Shown in pieces: positions 27,323 through 36,534 of a stretch of DNA of 64,000 nucleotides. Source of the stretch: Salmonella enterica subsp. enterica serovar Choleraesuis. GTDB taxonomy: Bacteria > Pseudomonadota > Gammaproteobacteria > Enterobacterales > Enterobacteriaceae. Numbering within the stretch: the stretch's first letter is position 1; every line of letters begins with the position of its first letter. The stretch covers positions 2,294,001-2,358,000 of the forward strand of contig AP025685.1 in the NCBI GenBank assembly GCA_022846635.1, read 5' to 3'. The notes below the pieces were generated by a model. It worked only from the letters and a program-made list of their open reading frames with translations. It searched no databases and was not told where the DNA came from. The position numbers were made by a program, and so were the translations under genes.

Positions 27323-28726
27323 ATGGTAAATCTGGTCATTGTTTCGCACAGCGCTCAGCTGGGCCAGGGCGTCGGGGAGCTGGCCCGGCAAATGCTTATC
27401 GGGGATGGCTGCAGACTGGCCGTCGCCGCCGGGATTGACGATCCGGAAAACCCCATTGGCACCGACCCGCTAAAAGTCATGGCGGCGATCCAGTCCGTAG
27501 CCGATGCCGACGCGGTGCTGGTGCTAATGGATATGGGCAGTGCCCTGCTCAGCGCCGAAACCGCCCTCGATCTGCTGGAGCCGGAGATTGCCGGCAAAGT
27601 TCATCTGTGCCCGGCACCGCTGGTCGAAGGGGCATTAGCCGCCGCGGTTAGCGCCGCCACCGGCTCCGGCATTGAGAAGGTCATGCGCGACGCCCAGGAC
27701 GCGCTACAGGCTAAACGCCTACAGCTTGGCTTCCCGGCGCAGGAAACCGCCAACGAGGTGCCCGCAATAAGCGACGACGGCGATGCCCAGTCCGCCACCG
27801 TAACAATCCGCACCCCCAACGGCCTGCATGTCCGTCCGGCTTCGCAGTTGGTGAAGGCGCTGGCCGGATTCAACGCCCAGTTATTACTGGAAAAAGAGGG
27901 TAAATGTGTCGTCCCGGACAGCATTAATCAAATCGCCCTGCTCCAGGTTCGCTGCCGCGATCGGGTGCGGCTGATAGCCAGAGGCACGGACGCCGCTCCG
28001 GCACTGGCCGCCTTTCAGGCTCTGGCGAAGAGCAACTTTGGCGAGACGCTCCCGGCGGCGGGCGATGCCGCACCGCTCTCCACGACGACTGACGAGATTT
28101 GCGGCGAAGTGCTGCGCTACCGACCAGCCGAATACTCCCTGGATACGTCGCCAGCCGAACGACCAGAAGAAGAGTCGCGCCGCCTGAAAGCCGCCATCGC
28201 GCTTACCCTGGAGGATTTAAATCAGCTGACCGCGCTGGCGGCGGAAAAATATTCGGAAGACATCGCCATGATTTTCTCCGGCCATCACATTCTGCTCGAC
28301 GATCCCGAGCTGCTCCGTGAGGCCGATAAAATTCTGTATCAGCAGAACTGCCGCGCCGGGCAGGCCTGGCATCAAGTGATGACCGGACTCAGCCAGCAGT
28401 ATCGCGCTTTGGACGATAGCTACCTCCAGGCCCGGTATATTGATGTAGACGATCTGCTGCACCGAACCCTACGCCACCTGGCCGGGGCCGAAGAAGATAG
28501 GCCGCAACTGCGCCAGCAGCAAAGCATTATCGTGGCCGACGATCTATTCCCCTCAATGATCTTACAGTTGGACGCAGACAGGGTCGCCGCTATCTGCCTC
28601 AGCGGCGGCAGCCCGCTGGCACACGGAGCGATCATTGCCCGGGCGGCAGGCATTCCGTTCCGCTGCCAGCTAGGCGATGCCACCGCTGCATGGCGCACCG
28701 GCGAGAACCTGACGCTGGATAACTAA
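27323..28726 (+). CDS. dhaM: DhaM, PTS phosphotransfer subunit for dihydroxyacetone kinase
   Basis: 467 residues in three parts: an EIIA-mannose-like domain (His9 in IVSHSAQLG), an HPr-like domain (H169 in NGLHVRPAS) and a shortened Enzyme I-like domain with GSPLAHGAIIA near the C-terminus as the third phosphohistidine site. It relays phosphate from PEP via EI and HPr to DhaL. The three-domain form is that of E. coli; other bacteria have only the EIIA domain. It is third in dhaKLM. Confidence 0.95.
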   Translation: MVNLVIVSHSAQLGQGVGELARQMLIGDGCRLAVAAGIDDPENPIGTDPLKVMAAIQSVADADAVLVLMDMGSALLSAETALDLLEPEIAGKVHLCPAPLVEGALAAAVSAATGSGIEKVMRDAQDALQAKRLQLGFPAQETANEVPAISDDGDAQSATVTIRTPNGLHVRPASQLVKALAGFNAQLLLEKEGKCVVPDSINQIALLQVRCRDRVRLIARGTDAAPALAAFQALAKSNFGETLPAAGDAAPLSTTTDEICGEVLRYRPAEYSLDTSPAERPEEESRRLKAAIALTLEDLNQLTALAAEKYSEDIAMIFSGHHILLDDPELLREADKILYQQNCRAGQAWHQVMTGLSQQYRALDDSYLQARYIDVDDLLHRTLRHLAGAEEDRPQLRQQQSIIVADDLFPSMILQLDADRVAAICLSGGSPLAHGAIIARAAGIPFRCQLGDATAAWRTGENLTLDN

Positions 28727-28764
28727 CTTCCGGCACCATCCGTAGTTCCCGATTTTATTTTCCC

Positions 28765-28798
28765 GACGCCCGCTTGCGGATATTACTGGCCGGGCGTC
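28765..28798 (+). terminator. Hairpin between dhaM and the DhaK-DhaL fusion
   Basis: Arms GACGCCCG and CGGGCGTC around an 18-nt loop, 38 bp after the dhaM stop. No T-tract follows, so it may be a weak attenuator or an mRNA 3' stabiliser rather than a full terminator. Confidence 0.4.
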
Positions 28799-28822
28799 AT
28801 CTCTCATGCTCAGGAAACCGTT

Positions 28823-30481
28823 ATGTCACAATTTTTTTATAACCAACGCGAAAATCTTGTTAATGACGCTATTGAAGGGGCCATTATCGCCAGCCCGTGG
28901 GACAACCTGGCCCGGCTGGAGAGCTCCCCCGCTATCCGCATCGTGGTACGCCGCGAGCTGGATAAAGAGAAAGTGGCGGTTATCTCCGGCGGTGGTGCCG
29001 GGCATGAACCGGCCCACGCAGGCTTTGTCGGCAAAGGGATGCTGAGCGCCGCCGTGTGCGGCGATCTGTTTGCCTCTCCCAGCGTGGATGCCGTGCTGAC
29101 GGCAATTCAGGCGGTAACCGGCGACGCGGGCTGTCTGCTGATTGTCAAAAACTACACCGGGGACCGGCTGAACTTCGGCCTGGCGGCGGAAAAAGCCCGC
29201 CGTATGGGATATCGGGTTGAGATGGTCATTGTCGGCGACGATATCTCCCTGCCGGAAAATAAACATCCGCGCGGCATCGCCGGGACGGTGCTCATCCACA
29301 AAGTGGCTGGCTATTTCGCCGAAAGCGGTGCCGACCTCGATACCGTGGTGCGCGAAGCCCATCGGGCGATGGAGCGGGTCTTCAGCATCGGGGTGGCACT
29401 ATCCAGCTGCCACCTGCCGGGCGATCCGCAAGACGAGGCGCGTAGCCATCCGGGCCAGGCAGAACTGGGAATGGGGATCCACGGCGAACCGGGAGCCAGC
29501 GTTATCGACACCCAAAATAGCGCCGAAGTGATCGGCCTGATGGCGAAAAAAATCGCCGCAGCATTACCCACCAGTGGCCGCCTGCTGCTGATGCTCAACA
29601 ACCTGGGCGGTGTCTCGGTGACCGAAATGGCGATCCTGACCCGTGAGCTGGCCCATTGTACGCTGGCCCCACGTATCGACTGGCTGATTGGCCCCGCCCC
29701 GTTGGTTAGCGCGCTCGATATGAAGGGTTTTTCGCTCACCGCCATGGTACTGGATCCGCAACTGGAGAAAGCCCTGCTGGCCGATGCGGAGACCGCGGGC
29801 TGGCTGGCACCGGTGCGCCTGCGCAGCCAGACTATCGCCCCCTGCGCTATCCGCAGTGCCCGGGTCGATTTCACCCCATCAGAAAACCCGCAGCTCAGCC
29901 GCTATGTAGAAATGGTCACTGCAACGCTGTCGAATCTTGAGGCGAAGCTTAACGCCCTGGACGCAAAAGTCGGTGACGGCGATACCGGCACCACCTTCGC
30001 CGCCGGCGCCCGGGAGATTGCCAGTCTGCTGCACCAGCATCAGTTGCCGCTAGACCAGCCAGATATCTTATGCGCCCTGATAGGCGAACGACTGACGGTG
30101 GTGATGGGCGGCTCCAGCGGCGTATTGATGTCGATCTTCTTTACCGCCGCAGGCCAGGCGCTCCACGCCGGCCAGCCGCCAATCGCTGCTTTGCAGGCGG
30201 GGCTGGCTCAGATGAAATTTTACGGCGGTGCCGATCTGGGCGACCGAACGCTAATCGATGCACTGCAACCGGCGCTGGAAGCCCTGGCGCAACATCCAGG
30301 CCAGCTGGAGGCGGCGTACCTGGCGGCGCAGGCCGGTGCCGACGCCACCAGCCGGGCGACCAAAGCCAACGCCGGTCGCTCCTCTTACCTGAACAGCGAT
30401 AGCCTGGCCGGGAATATGGATCCCGGCGCCTATGCGGTGGCAATGGTATTTAAGGCCCTGGCCGCTCAATTCTGGGGCTAA
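28823..30481 (+). CDS. dhaK: ATP-dependent dihydroxyacetone kinase (DhaK-DhaL fusion, Citrobacter/Klebsiella type)
   Basis: 552 residues, the same length as the Citrobacter freundii single-chain kinase. Residues ~1-330 are DhaK-like (SGGGAGHEPAHAGFVGKGM; His in GMGIHGEPGAS). Residues ~355-552 are DhaL-like (KVGDGDTGTTFAAGA for Mg-ATP; MGGSSGVLMSIFFTAAG). It phosphorylates dihydroxyacetone, and in the family also glyceraldehyde, directly from ATP, without PTS. It follows dhaKLM after 96 bp on the same strand and may be part of that transcript. A cell with both PEP- and ATP-driven kinases at one locus resembles Klebsiella more than E. coli. The symbol is shared with the PTS subunit at 25591, but the two are distinct proteins. 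Confidence 0.94.
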   Translation: MSQFFYNQRENLVNDAIEGAIIASPWDNLARLESSPAIRIVVRRELDKEKVAVISGGGAGHEPAHAGFVGKGMLSAAVCGDLFASPSVDAVLTAIQAVTGDAGCLLIVKNYTGDRLNFGLAAEKARRMGYRVEMVIVGDDISLPENKHPRGIAGTVLIHKVAGYFAESGADLDTVVREAHRAMERVFSIGVALSSCHLPGDPQDEARSHPGQAELGMGIHGEPGASVIDTQNSAEVIGLMAKKIAAALPTSGRLLLMLNNLGGVSVTEMAILTRELAHCTLAPRIDWLIGPAPLVSALDMKGFSLTAMVLDPQLEKALLADAETAGWLAPVRLRSQTIAPCAIRSARVDFTPSENPQLSRYVEMVTATLSNLEAKLNALDAKVGDGDTGTTFAAGAREIASLLHQHQLPLDQPDILCALIGERLTVVMGGSSGVLMSIFFTAAGQALHAGQPPIAALQAGLAQMKFYGGADLGDRTLIDALQPALEALAQHPGQLEAAYLAAQAGADATSRATKANAGRSSYLNSDSLAGNMDPGAYAVAMVFKALAAQFWG

Positions 30482-30738
30482 TCCGCGCTTTAATTGAGCA
30501 GTACTAGCGAAACATAAGTAAGTAAAAGCGGGCCTGGCCGGCAGAGCGCTCACATACGGCTAGCCGGGTATGCTCGCTTAACCATAATGACTTCCTGTGG
30601 CTCCATCATCTTAGATATATGTTGGCACTCAGAGCGCATCAAAAGGCTCGCGACTACTCCCGTGGTGGCCGGCGCACCAGCAATTAGGATAGCCATCGTC
30701 GCCCTTTGCCACTCCAGGGTGTATTATGCGGCGCGTTT

Positions 30739-30767
30739 TTGACAACGGTGATTATGCTGAGTAATAC
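30739..30767 (+). promoter_or_regulatory. Near-consensus sigma-70 promoter
   Basis: TTGACA (30739-30744), 17-bp spacer, TAATAC (30762-30767). It reads into the small secreted-protein gene starting at 30804. Confidence 0.7.
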
Positions 30768-30803
30768 AGCGCCGGTTGTTGATGGTTAGATATGGAGTTA
30801 TTA

Positions 30804-31121
30804 GTGAAAAAATTATCGGTTATATTTTCTTCTTTTATTGCTTTAGGCATTTCATTTTCTGCCTGCGCCGCCTGGCCGCCGGAAACAGGTGCAAAAGTGC
30901 CGGGTAACGCACTGGAGTACCCAACCCGGCTTGAGCCGTTAAATACCTCTCTGGAAAAGCTGTTAAATTCCGACGCCTCAGTTATTTCTTCTTATGCCGG
31001 TGAAACCGGCCCGGTAGTCACTCTGCGATTGAATAGCCGCTATATCATTTGCATGGTTAAGGGTGCCGGTATCGGTTCCGACCAGAAAGTGGCCACTTCT
31101 AAGTGCTACGCCATGAACTAA
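30804..31121 (+). CDS. Small exported protein of unknown function
   Basis: 105 residues from a GTG at 30804, which has GGAG six bases upstream; an ATG 12 bp earlier has no ribosome site. It starts (M)KKLSVIFSSFIALGISFSAC, a signal peptide with cleavage probably near SACA-AWP. The mature part (~82 residues) has two cysteines (LNSRYIICMVKG and ATSKCYAMN) that could pair in the periplasm. I do not recognise the family. It has its own strong promoter and is convergent with the ChaN-like lipoprotein gene, 54 bp away. Confidence 0.75.
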   Translation: MKKLSVIFSSFIALGISFSACAAWPPETGAKVPGNALEYPTRLEPLNTSLEKLLNSDASVISSYAGETGPVVTLRLNSRYIICMVKGAGIGSDQKVATSKCYAMN

Positions 31122-31175
31122 GGCCAAAATATCCTGGGGCTGATGCGGGCGTTCATCATCAGCCGCAGGTTGGCT

Positions 31176-32066
31176 TTACTTTCCTGCCTGAATGGCCGCC
31201 TGCGGTGTCACATACCACACATAATCGGCCTGCTCCGCGGTGATTGCGCTGCCATCTTCGGCCAGCATCAGCACCATTAAAGAAGTATCAGGCTGCAAAT
31301 CCTTAATATGTAACGGAACCCCTATTTGTTTTGAGGCGTGATAGCCTCCGGCAATTAACAACGCTGGAGTCGGCGCGGCCAGTAGTTGCTCTGCCATATA
31401 ACGATCGCGTTGCTGCTGAATCGCCAGCATCCCTTGAAGCTGGGCCGACGGAATTTTGCCGCCGTGCATATCGACAATGATTGCGCTGATGGCCTGCTGA
31501 ACTTCAGGTGCCGTGGACAAACGGCCTTTCGGAAAGGTCGGTTTTTTATAGAGCGCCATCACCCGATCACGATTGATATTGGCAGCCAGTAGCGGATACG
31601 GGGCGCTCAGCGCGGGCATCACCACATCACCATACATCGACCACGGCCAGCCTTTTTGCCAGCTCAGCCGCTGCTGAATCTCCGCTTCGCTAAGTTCAGA
31701 GCTGGTTTTAAGAGCAGCCTTCACTCCCTGGACGGCGGGCTGCTGCCCGGCGGTGAGCATCTCCAGTAATACGCTGCCCTGCGGGCGCTGCTGCGCCAGG
31801 CTCACCAGCAACCAACTTTCAATCTCGTGGTGCCGCTTATTGTCGTGTTTTTCACCCACGATAAGGCGCGGTGCCGCCGTCAGCCGGGTTAATAGTTGCT
31901 GACGGGTTAACTTCTGCCCGGAGTGCAGGTCGATAATTATATCGTTAGTCGCATTATCAGAAACTCCAGGAGCACGCGAAGCCATCCTGTGTGAAGTACT
32001 GCTACATGCAGCCAGCGCCAGGCTGGCAACTAAGATTAATAGCTTTGCGTATATACCTTTTTTCAT
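31176..32066 (-). CDS. ChaN-family lipoprotein (heme/iron-associated)
   Basis: 296 residues. An N-terminal lipobox LALAACSS shows a lipoprotein. The body fits the ChaN/Cofac_haem_bdg family: RLIVGEKHDNKRHHEIE near residue 68, WSMYGDVVMPALSAPYPLLAANI and a late LLIAGGYHASKQIGVPLHI. In Campylobacter ChaN two haems bind between monomers and the gene is iron-regulated; here a haem role is inferred from family only. I could not find a convincing Fur box upstream. It is single, facing a small exported-protein gene. Confidence 0.85.
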   Translation of the reverse strand: MKKGIYAKLLILVASLALAACSSTSHRMASRAPGVSDNATNDIIIDLHSGQKLTRQQLLTRLTAAPRLIVGEKHDNKRHHEIESWLLVSLAQQRPQGSVLLEMLTAGQQPAVQGVKAALKTSSELSEAEIQQRLSWQKGWPWSMYGDVVMPALSAPYPLLAANINRDRVMALYKKPTFPKGRLSTAPEVQQAISAIIVDMHGGKIPSAQLQGMLAIQQQRDRYMAEQLLAAPTPALLIAGGYHASKQIGVPLHIKDLQPDTSLMVLMLAEDGSAITAEQADYVWYVTPQAAIQAGK

Positions 32067-32318
32067 GTCCTTTGCCTGTTATTAAGTGAAATATCCATTT
32101 TTGTTAAAAGATAATAAAAGAATTGCAGATTCTAATTTAAGCCGGCCTGTTGGTAACGGAAAATTTACCAAACGGAATAAGCACTGGGCGGGTAATCCAG
32201 AAATGAGAAAACTCAGAATGCGTGAGAAAGGAATCTAAGCAGATAAAGGGCACTGGCGCGAGAATGGCGGGCTTTAGCGCCGGAAAACCAGAGTTCCGGC
32301 GCGGTTTCGCAAGATGTA

Positions 32319-32984
32319 TTAATCCACCAGACGGGTTTCGATACGGTTTACGCCTTTGCCTTTATTTTTGCGCGACAACTGCACCCGGCCAATTTCACTA
32401 ATATTGGCGACATGGGTGCCGCAGCATGGCATCTCAACACCGTGACATTGCCAGGTACGTACACCATTTTCTACGCTGAATGTTACCGGGTGACCGGCAG
32501 CAATATAGTCATTGATCTGGCTTTCCAGGACGGCGAGCCCATCGGCATCAATATTGGCCGACATCCGATAATCGGTGCGATCTTTCTCCTGGTTAACAAA
32601 AGATCCTTCGGTAGACAGATAGCCCGGTAGCGCGGTAATAAACTGCTCGACCAGATGGCTGGCAGTATGCAGCCGCATGGTGCGCAGGCGGCGCTCCCGG
32701 TCAATAATCCCTTCTACCGGCTGGCCGATATTGAATGCACCAGGGTTTTCCACGTAGTGCTTTATTGGCGCATCAAGCGCCAGGCGGCCATCTTCACTTT
32801 CATCTACATAAACCGCCGTCACGGTCTGCCCGTTCAGGGTTCCGGCATCAAATTCCTGATTACCGGACAACGGATAGAACAGCGTGCGGTCAAGGATGAT
32901 GTAATCATCGGCAATTTCCGTCACCACTGCGGTAAATTTATCGTCATACGGGCGTTGGTCGAACAATCTTTGAGTAGCAGCCAT
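32319..32984 (-). CDS. AlaX-type alanyl-tRNA editing protein
   Basis: 221 residues from ATG 32984, with GGAGGGAG upstream; the longer frame has no ribosome site. It is a free-standing copy of the AlaRS editing domain. Zinc ligands are the HxxxH of RLHTASHLVEQF and the Cys/His of MPCCGTHVANISEIG; the glycine-rich stretch YPLSGNQEFDAGTLNG is at the start. It hydrolyses mis-charged Ser-tRNA(Ala) or Gly-tRNA(Ala). It stands alone between the ChaN-like gene and feaB, within the block inserted relative to E. coli. Confidence 0.88.
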   Translation of the reverse strand: MAATQRLFDQRPYDDKFTAVVTEIADDYIILDRTLFYPLSGNQEFDAGTLNGQTVTAVYVDESEDGRLALDAPIKHYVENPGAFNIGQPVEGIIDRERRLRTMRLHTASHLVEQFITALPGYLSTEGSFVNQEKDRTDYRMSANIDADGLAVLESQINDYIAAGHPVTFSVENGVRTWQCHGVEMPCCGTHVANISEIGRVQLSRKNKGKGVNRIETRLVD

Positions 32985-33044
32985 GAGCTCCCTCCGGTTA
33001 TAAAGCGAGGTAGAAATAAGAAAAGATACGCTTAACGTAACCAT

Positions 33045-33369
33045 TCCGCCTAAGGCAGTGTGGCCGGTGCAGAGGCACCGTTGGCAAAGGATGGTGAAGG
33101 AATGACTTTATATATCCCCGGCACCAGACAACGCTGACGGGTTATTTTTGAGCGTGATGACGGACGTTGGCAATCAATAATCACGGCCAGACTAAAATAG
33201 AGCTCGAATAGCGAAGTAACCGTTTCCGGCCGCTATCTCAAGAAAATAAATAGGCGATTTTTATTCATAATTAATCAGTGGCGGTAACATCTAACCCGAT
33301 AGGAAATCACTCCAGGGTTTTGATTACTGAATAGGTAGCGAGCCGGTTTCCCGGCCCGCTACCCGTACG
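33045..33369. other. feaB-alaX intergenic region
   Basis: 325 bp, no gene seen. A hairpin near 33336-33363 (GTAGCG...CGCTAC with GCCGG/CCGGC inside) just downstream of feaB may end its transcript, but no T-tract follows. Confidence 0.5.
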
Positions 33370-34869
33370 TTAATAACGCACGCAGACAGATTTGGTTTCG
33401 CAGAACCCATCCAGCCAGTCGGGGCCAAAGTCGCGGCCAGTACCGGACTGTTTCATGCCGCCAAATGGCAGGTTGGCATCAATTAGCGTATGGCTGTTGA
33501 TCCACACGGTTCCTGCCTGGAGCCGGTTGCTGTAGTCCAGGCCGCGGCCCAGATCGCGCGTCCAGACGCTGGCGGTCAGCCCGTAGTCGGAGTCATTCGC
33601 CAGACGCAGAGCCGTTTCCCCGTCTTCCACCCGAATCAGGTTAACTACCGGGCCGAATACCTCTTCGCGATACAGAGCCAGCGATTCATCGGGATTGATA
33701 ACCAGAGTCGGAGCAATGTAATAGCCGCCATTGCCCGGTCCGGCATCGCCGCCAATCAGCTCTGCCCCGCCGCGCCGCGCATCGTCCAGAAAACCGTTCA
33801 CTTTCTGCTGATGAGCTTTAGAGACCAGCGGGTTTATCTGGAAACTTGGGTCCATACCCGCCCCAACCCGCAGGGATTTTACCGCGCCTTCAAAATCCCC
33901 GGCCAGGCGGTCAAACAGTGGCGCTTCAATATAGATGCGCGAACTGGCCGCGCACACCTGGCCCTGATTGAGGAAGCTGCCCGTCATTAGCCCTTCCACC
34001 ACCTGTGCCGGATCGGCATCTTTCAGCACGATTGCCGGGTTTTTACCACCCAGCTCAAGGGTCACTCGAGTCAGCGTATCCGCCGCGCTGCGAGCAATGG
34101 CTTTACCGGTCTGGGTAGAGCCGGTGAAGCTCACTTTTGCCACTTTAGGATGAGTAGACAGCGCCGCGCCGCTAACCGCGCCGTTGCCAGTCACTACATT
34201 GAGGACACCATCGGGAATGCCCGCTTCGCTTGCCAGCTCGGCAATACGCAGCAGGGTGAGCGGCGTGGTTTCCGAGGGTTTAATCACAATAGTGCAACCC
34301 GCCGCCAGCGCAGGCATGATTTTCCACATACCAATCATTAGCGGGAAGTTCCACGGGACGATACCAGCTACCACCCCTACCGGCTCTTTTCGCGTCCAGG
34401 CCTGGTAGCGCGCCCCTTCCGGCATTGGAATAGAGACATCCAGCGTGCGGCCGCTGATTTTGGTGGTCAGCCCGGCGGTATAGCGCATCCAGTTAAGGGT
34501 ACATCCCAGTTCAAAGGCGCGGGAAATAGCAATGGATTTGCCCTGCTCCAGGGTTTCCAGCTGAGCCAGCTGTTCCTGATTTGCTTCCACCAGGTCGGCA
34601 AAACGCAGCAGGATCCGTTCACGCACGGCGGGAAGCATTTGCGACCAGACGCCTGAGGTAAAAGCGCGCCACGCGGACATAACCGCCCGGTCAACATCGC
34701 TGGCGCTGGCATCGGCAGTGCTGGAGATGGCCTGCCCGTCGGCAGGGTTATAAACGGTCAGCCGCGCGTTCTGGTCGGACTCGCTCCAACGGCCATCAAT
34801 ATATAGTCCGTGCTGGCGGCCCAAAAACTGGCGTACGCTTTCCAGCACATTCACCTGAGTTGCGGACAT
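33370..34869 (-). CDS. feaB: FeaB, phenylacetaldehyde dehydrogenase
   Basis: 499 residues, the same length as E. coli FeaB and with the same C-terminus ([20 protein letters not shown]). It is a class of NAD aldehyde dehydrogenase: [30 protein letters not shown], catalytic Glu in [12 protein letters not shown] and Cys in [13 protein letters not shown]. It oxidises phenylacetaldehyde, made by TynA, to phenylacetate, the entry compound of the paa pathway. It is divergent from feaR. In E. coli it is convergent with tynA; here ~16 kb lies between them. Confidence 0.96.
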   Translation of the reverse strand: MSATQVNVLESVRQFLGRQHGLYIDGRWSESDQNARLTVYNPADGQAISSTADASASDVDRAVMSAWRAFTSGVWSQMLPAVRERILLRFADLVEANQEQLAQLETLEQGKSIAISRAFELGCTLNWMRYTAGLTTKISGRTLDVSIPMPEGARYQAWTRKEPVGVVAGIVPWNFPLMIGMWKIMPALAAGCTIVIKPSETTPLTLLRIAELASEAGIPDGVLNVVTGNGAVSGAALSTHPKVAKVSFTGSTQTGKAIARSAADTLTRVTLELGGKNPAIVLKDADPAQVVEGLMTGSFLNQGQVCAASSRIYIEAPLFDRLAGDFEGAVKSLRVGAGMDPSFQINPLVSKAHQQKVNGFLDDARRGGAELIGGDAGPGNGGYYIAPTLVINPDESLALYREEVFGPVVNLIRVEDGETALRLANDSDYGLTASVWTRDLGRGLDYSNRLQAGTVWINSHTLIDANLPFGGMKQSGTGRDFGPDWLDGFCETKSVCVRY

Positions 34870-34932
34870 AGTGTCTCCTTATGGCACAGGGAATTCATCG
34901 CATTGAGTCTAAGACAGGCCGCACAGTCGCGC

Positions 34933-34969
34933 TTGCGTCTGTCTGACAATCAGTTTGTTTCCTGTGACA
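34933..34969 (-). promoter_or_regulatory. Paired FeaR-binding sites upstream of feaB
   Basis: Minus strand: TGTCA-N8-AAA (34969-34954), perfect, and TGTCA-N8-CAA (34948-34933) 21 bp further on. The arrangement, including which of the two has the CAA mismatch, is the same as in front of tynA. Confidence 0.7.
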
Positions 34970-35102
34970 ACCTGCGCAATATCCGCCAATGATTAGCAAT
35001 ATCTCTCGCGTTGCGAGAGCCCTTTCTTATAGTCTGCGCTTACATCTGGAGACCATATAACATTAATGCAACAATACCGGATGTCAGATAACGGAGGCAG
35101 CG

Positions 35103-36002
35103 ATGGCGGGGCAACAAAGTCTTGATAACTGGCTGACACAGGTAAATCGAGTGTGCGGAAAGTTCCGCGCCCGGACGCTCGGCGATTGCTTCCAGGGCGC
35201 TATCGACGAGTTTCACGCCAATGCAATGAAACTCAGTACCGTGACGGTTTCTCAGGCCTGCCTGTATCGCACCAGTAAAGAGATAGCCCAAAGCGACGAT
35301 GCCTGGTTCTATACGGTTTTCCAGCTGGATGGCGAAGCTTTTATGGAGCAGGATGGCCGCCAGGCCAGGCTCCAGGCGGGTGATATCACGCTGATTGACG
35401 CTTCGCGGCCCAGTACCTTCAGCTGGCGTCAGGAGTCGCGTCAAATCTCGCTGTTATTACCGCGCCGCCAGCTAGAACAAAGCATGCAGTTCGCGCCGAT
35501 ACCCTGCGCTACGGCGCTGCCTGCCACGCTGCCTATGGTGAAGTTAAGCCATAATCTGCTGCGGGAAAGTATGGGGGAAGGACCAATGAGCGCTCAGGAG
35601 AGCGAGGCGGCAATGGCAGCAATCGGTGCGCTGCTGCGCCCGTTGCTTCAGGGCGGTGAGCCAGCCGTGAGTAAACGCGATCGCCAGTTTGATGCGGTGC
35701 TGGCCTTTATTGATGAACAGATTCAGTCCAGCGAATTACGCCCTGAGTGGATTGCCGGGCAGAACAACTTATCCGTGCGCAGCCTGTACCGAATGTTCGC
35801 CGCACGTGGCCTGGTGGTGGCTCAGTATATTAAAAACCGCCGCCTCGACCTGTGCGCCGAGGCGTTACGCAGCCCGGCAAATCAGGAGAAGCTGGCAGGT
35901 ATCGGCCTCAACTGGGGCTTTGCCGATCACAGCCACTTCTCCACCGCCTTTAAACAGCGCTTTGGTGTATCACCCAGCGCCTGGCGTAAACGCTATTTAT
36001 AG
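35103..36002 (+). CDS. feaR: FeaR, AraC-family activator of tynA and feaB
   Basis: 299 residues, about E. coli length. The N-terminal ~170 residues are a cupin-like sensor (AWFYTVFQLDGEAFMEQDGR), and the C-terminal ~100 form the AraC double helix-turn-helix (NLSVRSLYRMFAARGLVVAQ; GFADHSHFSTAFKQRFGVSP). It activates the aromatic-amine genes in response to the aldehyde products. It is divergent from feaB; a CTCTCGC/GCGAGAG palindrome lies between them (35003-35019). It is convergent with ydbL with no gap. Confidence 0.95.
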   Translation: MAGQQSLDNWLTQVNRVCGKFRARTLGDCFQGAIDEFHANAMKLSTVTVSQACLYRTSKEIAQSDDAWFYTVFQLDGEAFMEQDGRQARLQAGDITLIDASRPSTFSWRQESRQISLLLPRRQLEQSMQFAPIPCATALPATLPMVKLSHNLLRESMGEGPMSAQESEAAMAAIGALLRPLLQGGEPAVSKRDRQFDAVLAFIDEQIQSSELRPEWIAGQNNLSVRSLYRMFAARGLVVAQYIKNRRLDLCAEALRSPANQEKLAGIGLNWGFADHSHFSTAFKQRFGVSPSAWRKRYL

Positions 36003-36326
36003 CTATTTTTTGAGCCACTGGCCGTTGATACCACGCACATATTCACCTTTGCCTGCGCGTTGCACCAGTTTCTGACCGGCAAGCCGGGCCACATCGTCTG
36101 CCGATACATTATTCCCCTGGGCCAGTTGCTGATAGTTCTGGGCGCGGGCCGCATTGATTTTCTGCACCAGTGCCAGCGTTTCACTATCCTGGGCGCGAGG
36201 GGCCAGATAACCACTTAAGGTTTCTCCCACCCGTCCGGAAGCACGGGCCTCATCCAGCGTTAAGGCCGACGCAGGAAGAGCCAGCAGCATGCCGCTCACC
36301 CCTAAGGCTAATAATAATTTATTCAT
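36003..36326 (-). CDS. ydbL: YdbL, periplasmic partner of YnbE-YdbH
   Basis: 107 residues from ATG 36326, overlapping the end of ynbE by 8 bp. A signal peptide (MNKLLLALGVSGMLLALPASA) is followed by a DUF1318 domain (LTLDEARASGRVGETLSGYL; VRGINGQWLKK). In E. coli YdbL acts as a chaperone that keeps YnbE from over-assembling with YdbH, in the transport of phospholipids between the membranes. It is last of the ydbH-ynbE-ydbL operon. Confidence 0.92.
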   Translation of the reverse strand: MNKLLLALGVSGMLLALPASALTLDEARASGRVGETLSGYLAPRAQDSETLALVQKINAARAQNYQQLAQGNNVSADDVARLAGQKLVQRAGKGEYVRGINGQWLKK

Positions 36327-36534
36327 CGGTGCCCGAATCCTTACCAAACAGATCGCTACGGTTTTTCAGCAGAGACTCAACGTCTTTATCCACTTTGATG
36401 TGGATTTCATGTTCGATTTTGACATTCATATTTATGGTTATCGGTGCCTCAGGCGCCGCCACCTCAATACGCGGCACACAGCCGCTGAGGCTTAAAACAG
36501 TACATGCCATTAACAGACTGACCGGTAGCTTCAT
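36319..36534 (-). CDS. ynbE: YnbE, outer-membrane lipoprotein partner of YdbH
   Basis: 71 residues with lipobox LSLSGC near residue 19, then a short beta-rich region (ITINMNVKIEHEIHIKVDKD). In E. coli YnbE stacks onto the C-terminal end of the YdbH bridge at the outer membrane. Its ATG shares one base with the ydbH stop (TAATG), and its end overlaps ydbL. Confidence 0.92.
   Translation of the reverse strand: MKLPVSLLMACTVLSLSGCVPRIEVAAPEAPITINMNVKIEHEIHIKVDKDVESLLKNRSDLFGKDSGTDE

Noticed and set aside
32067-32200. Fur box for the ChaN-like gene
   Set aside because: Only a partial GATAAT-like match is present; too weak to report as a site.
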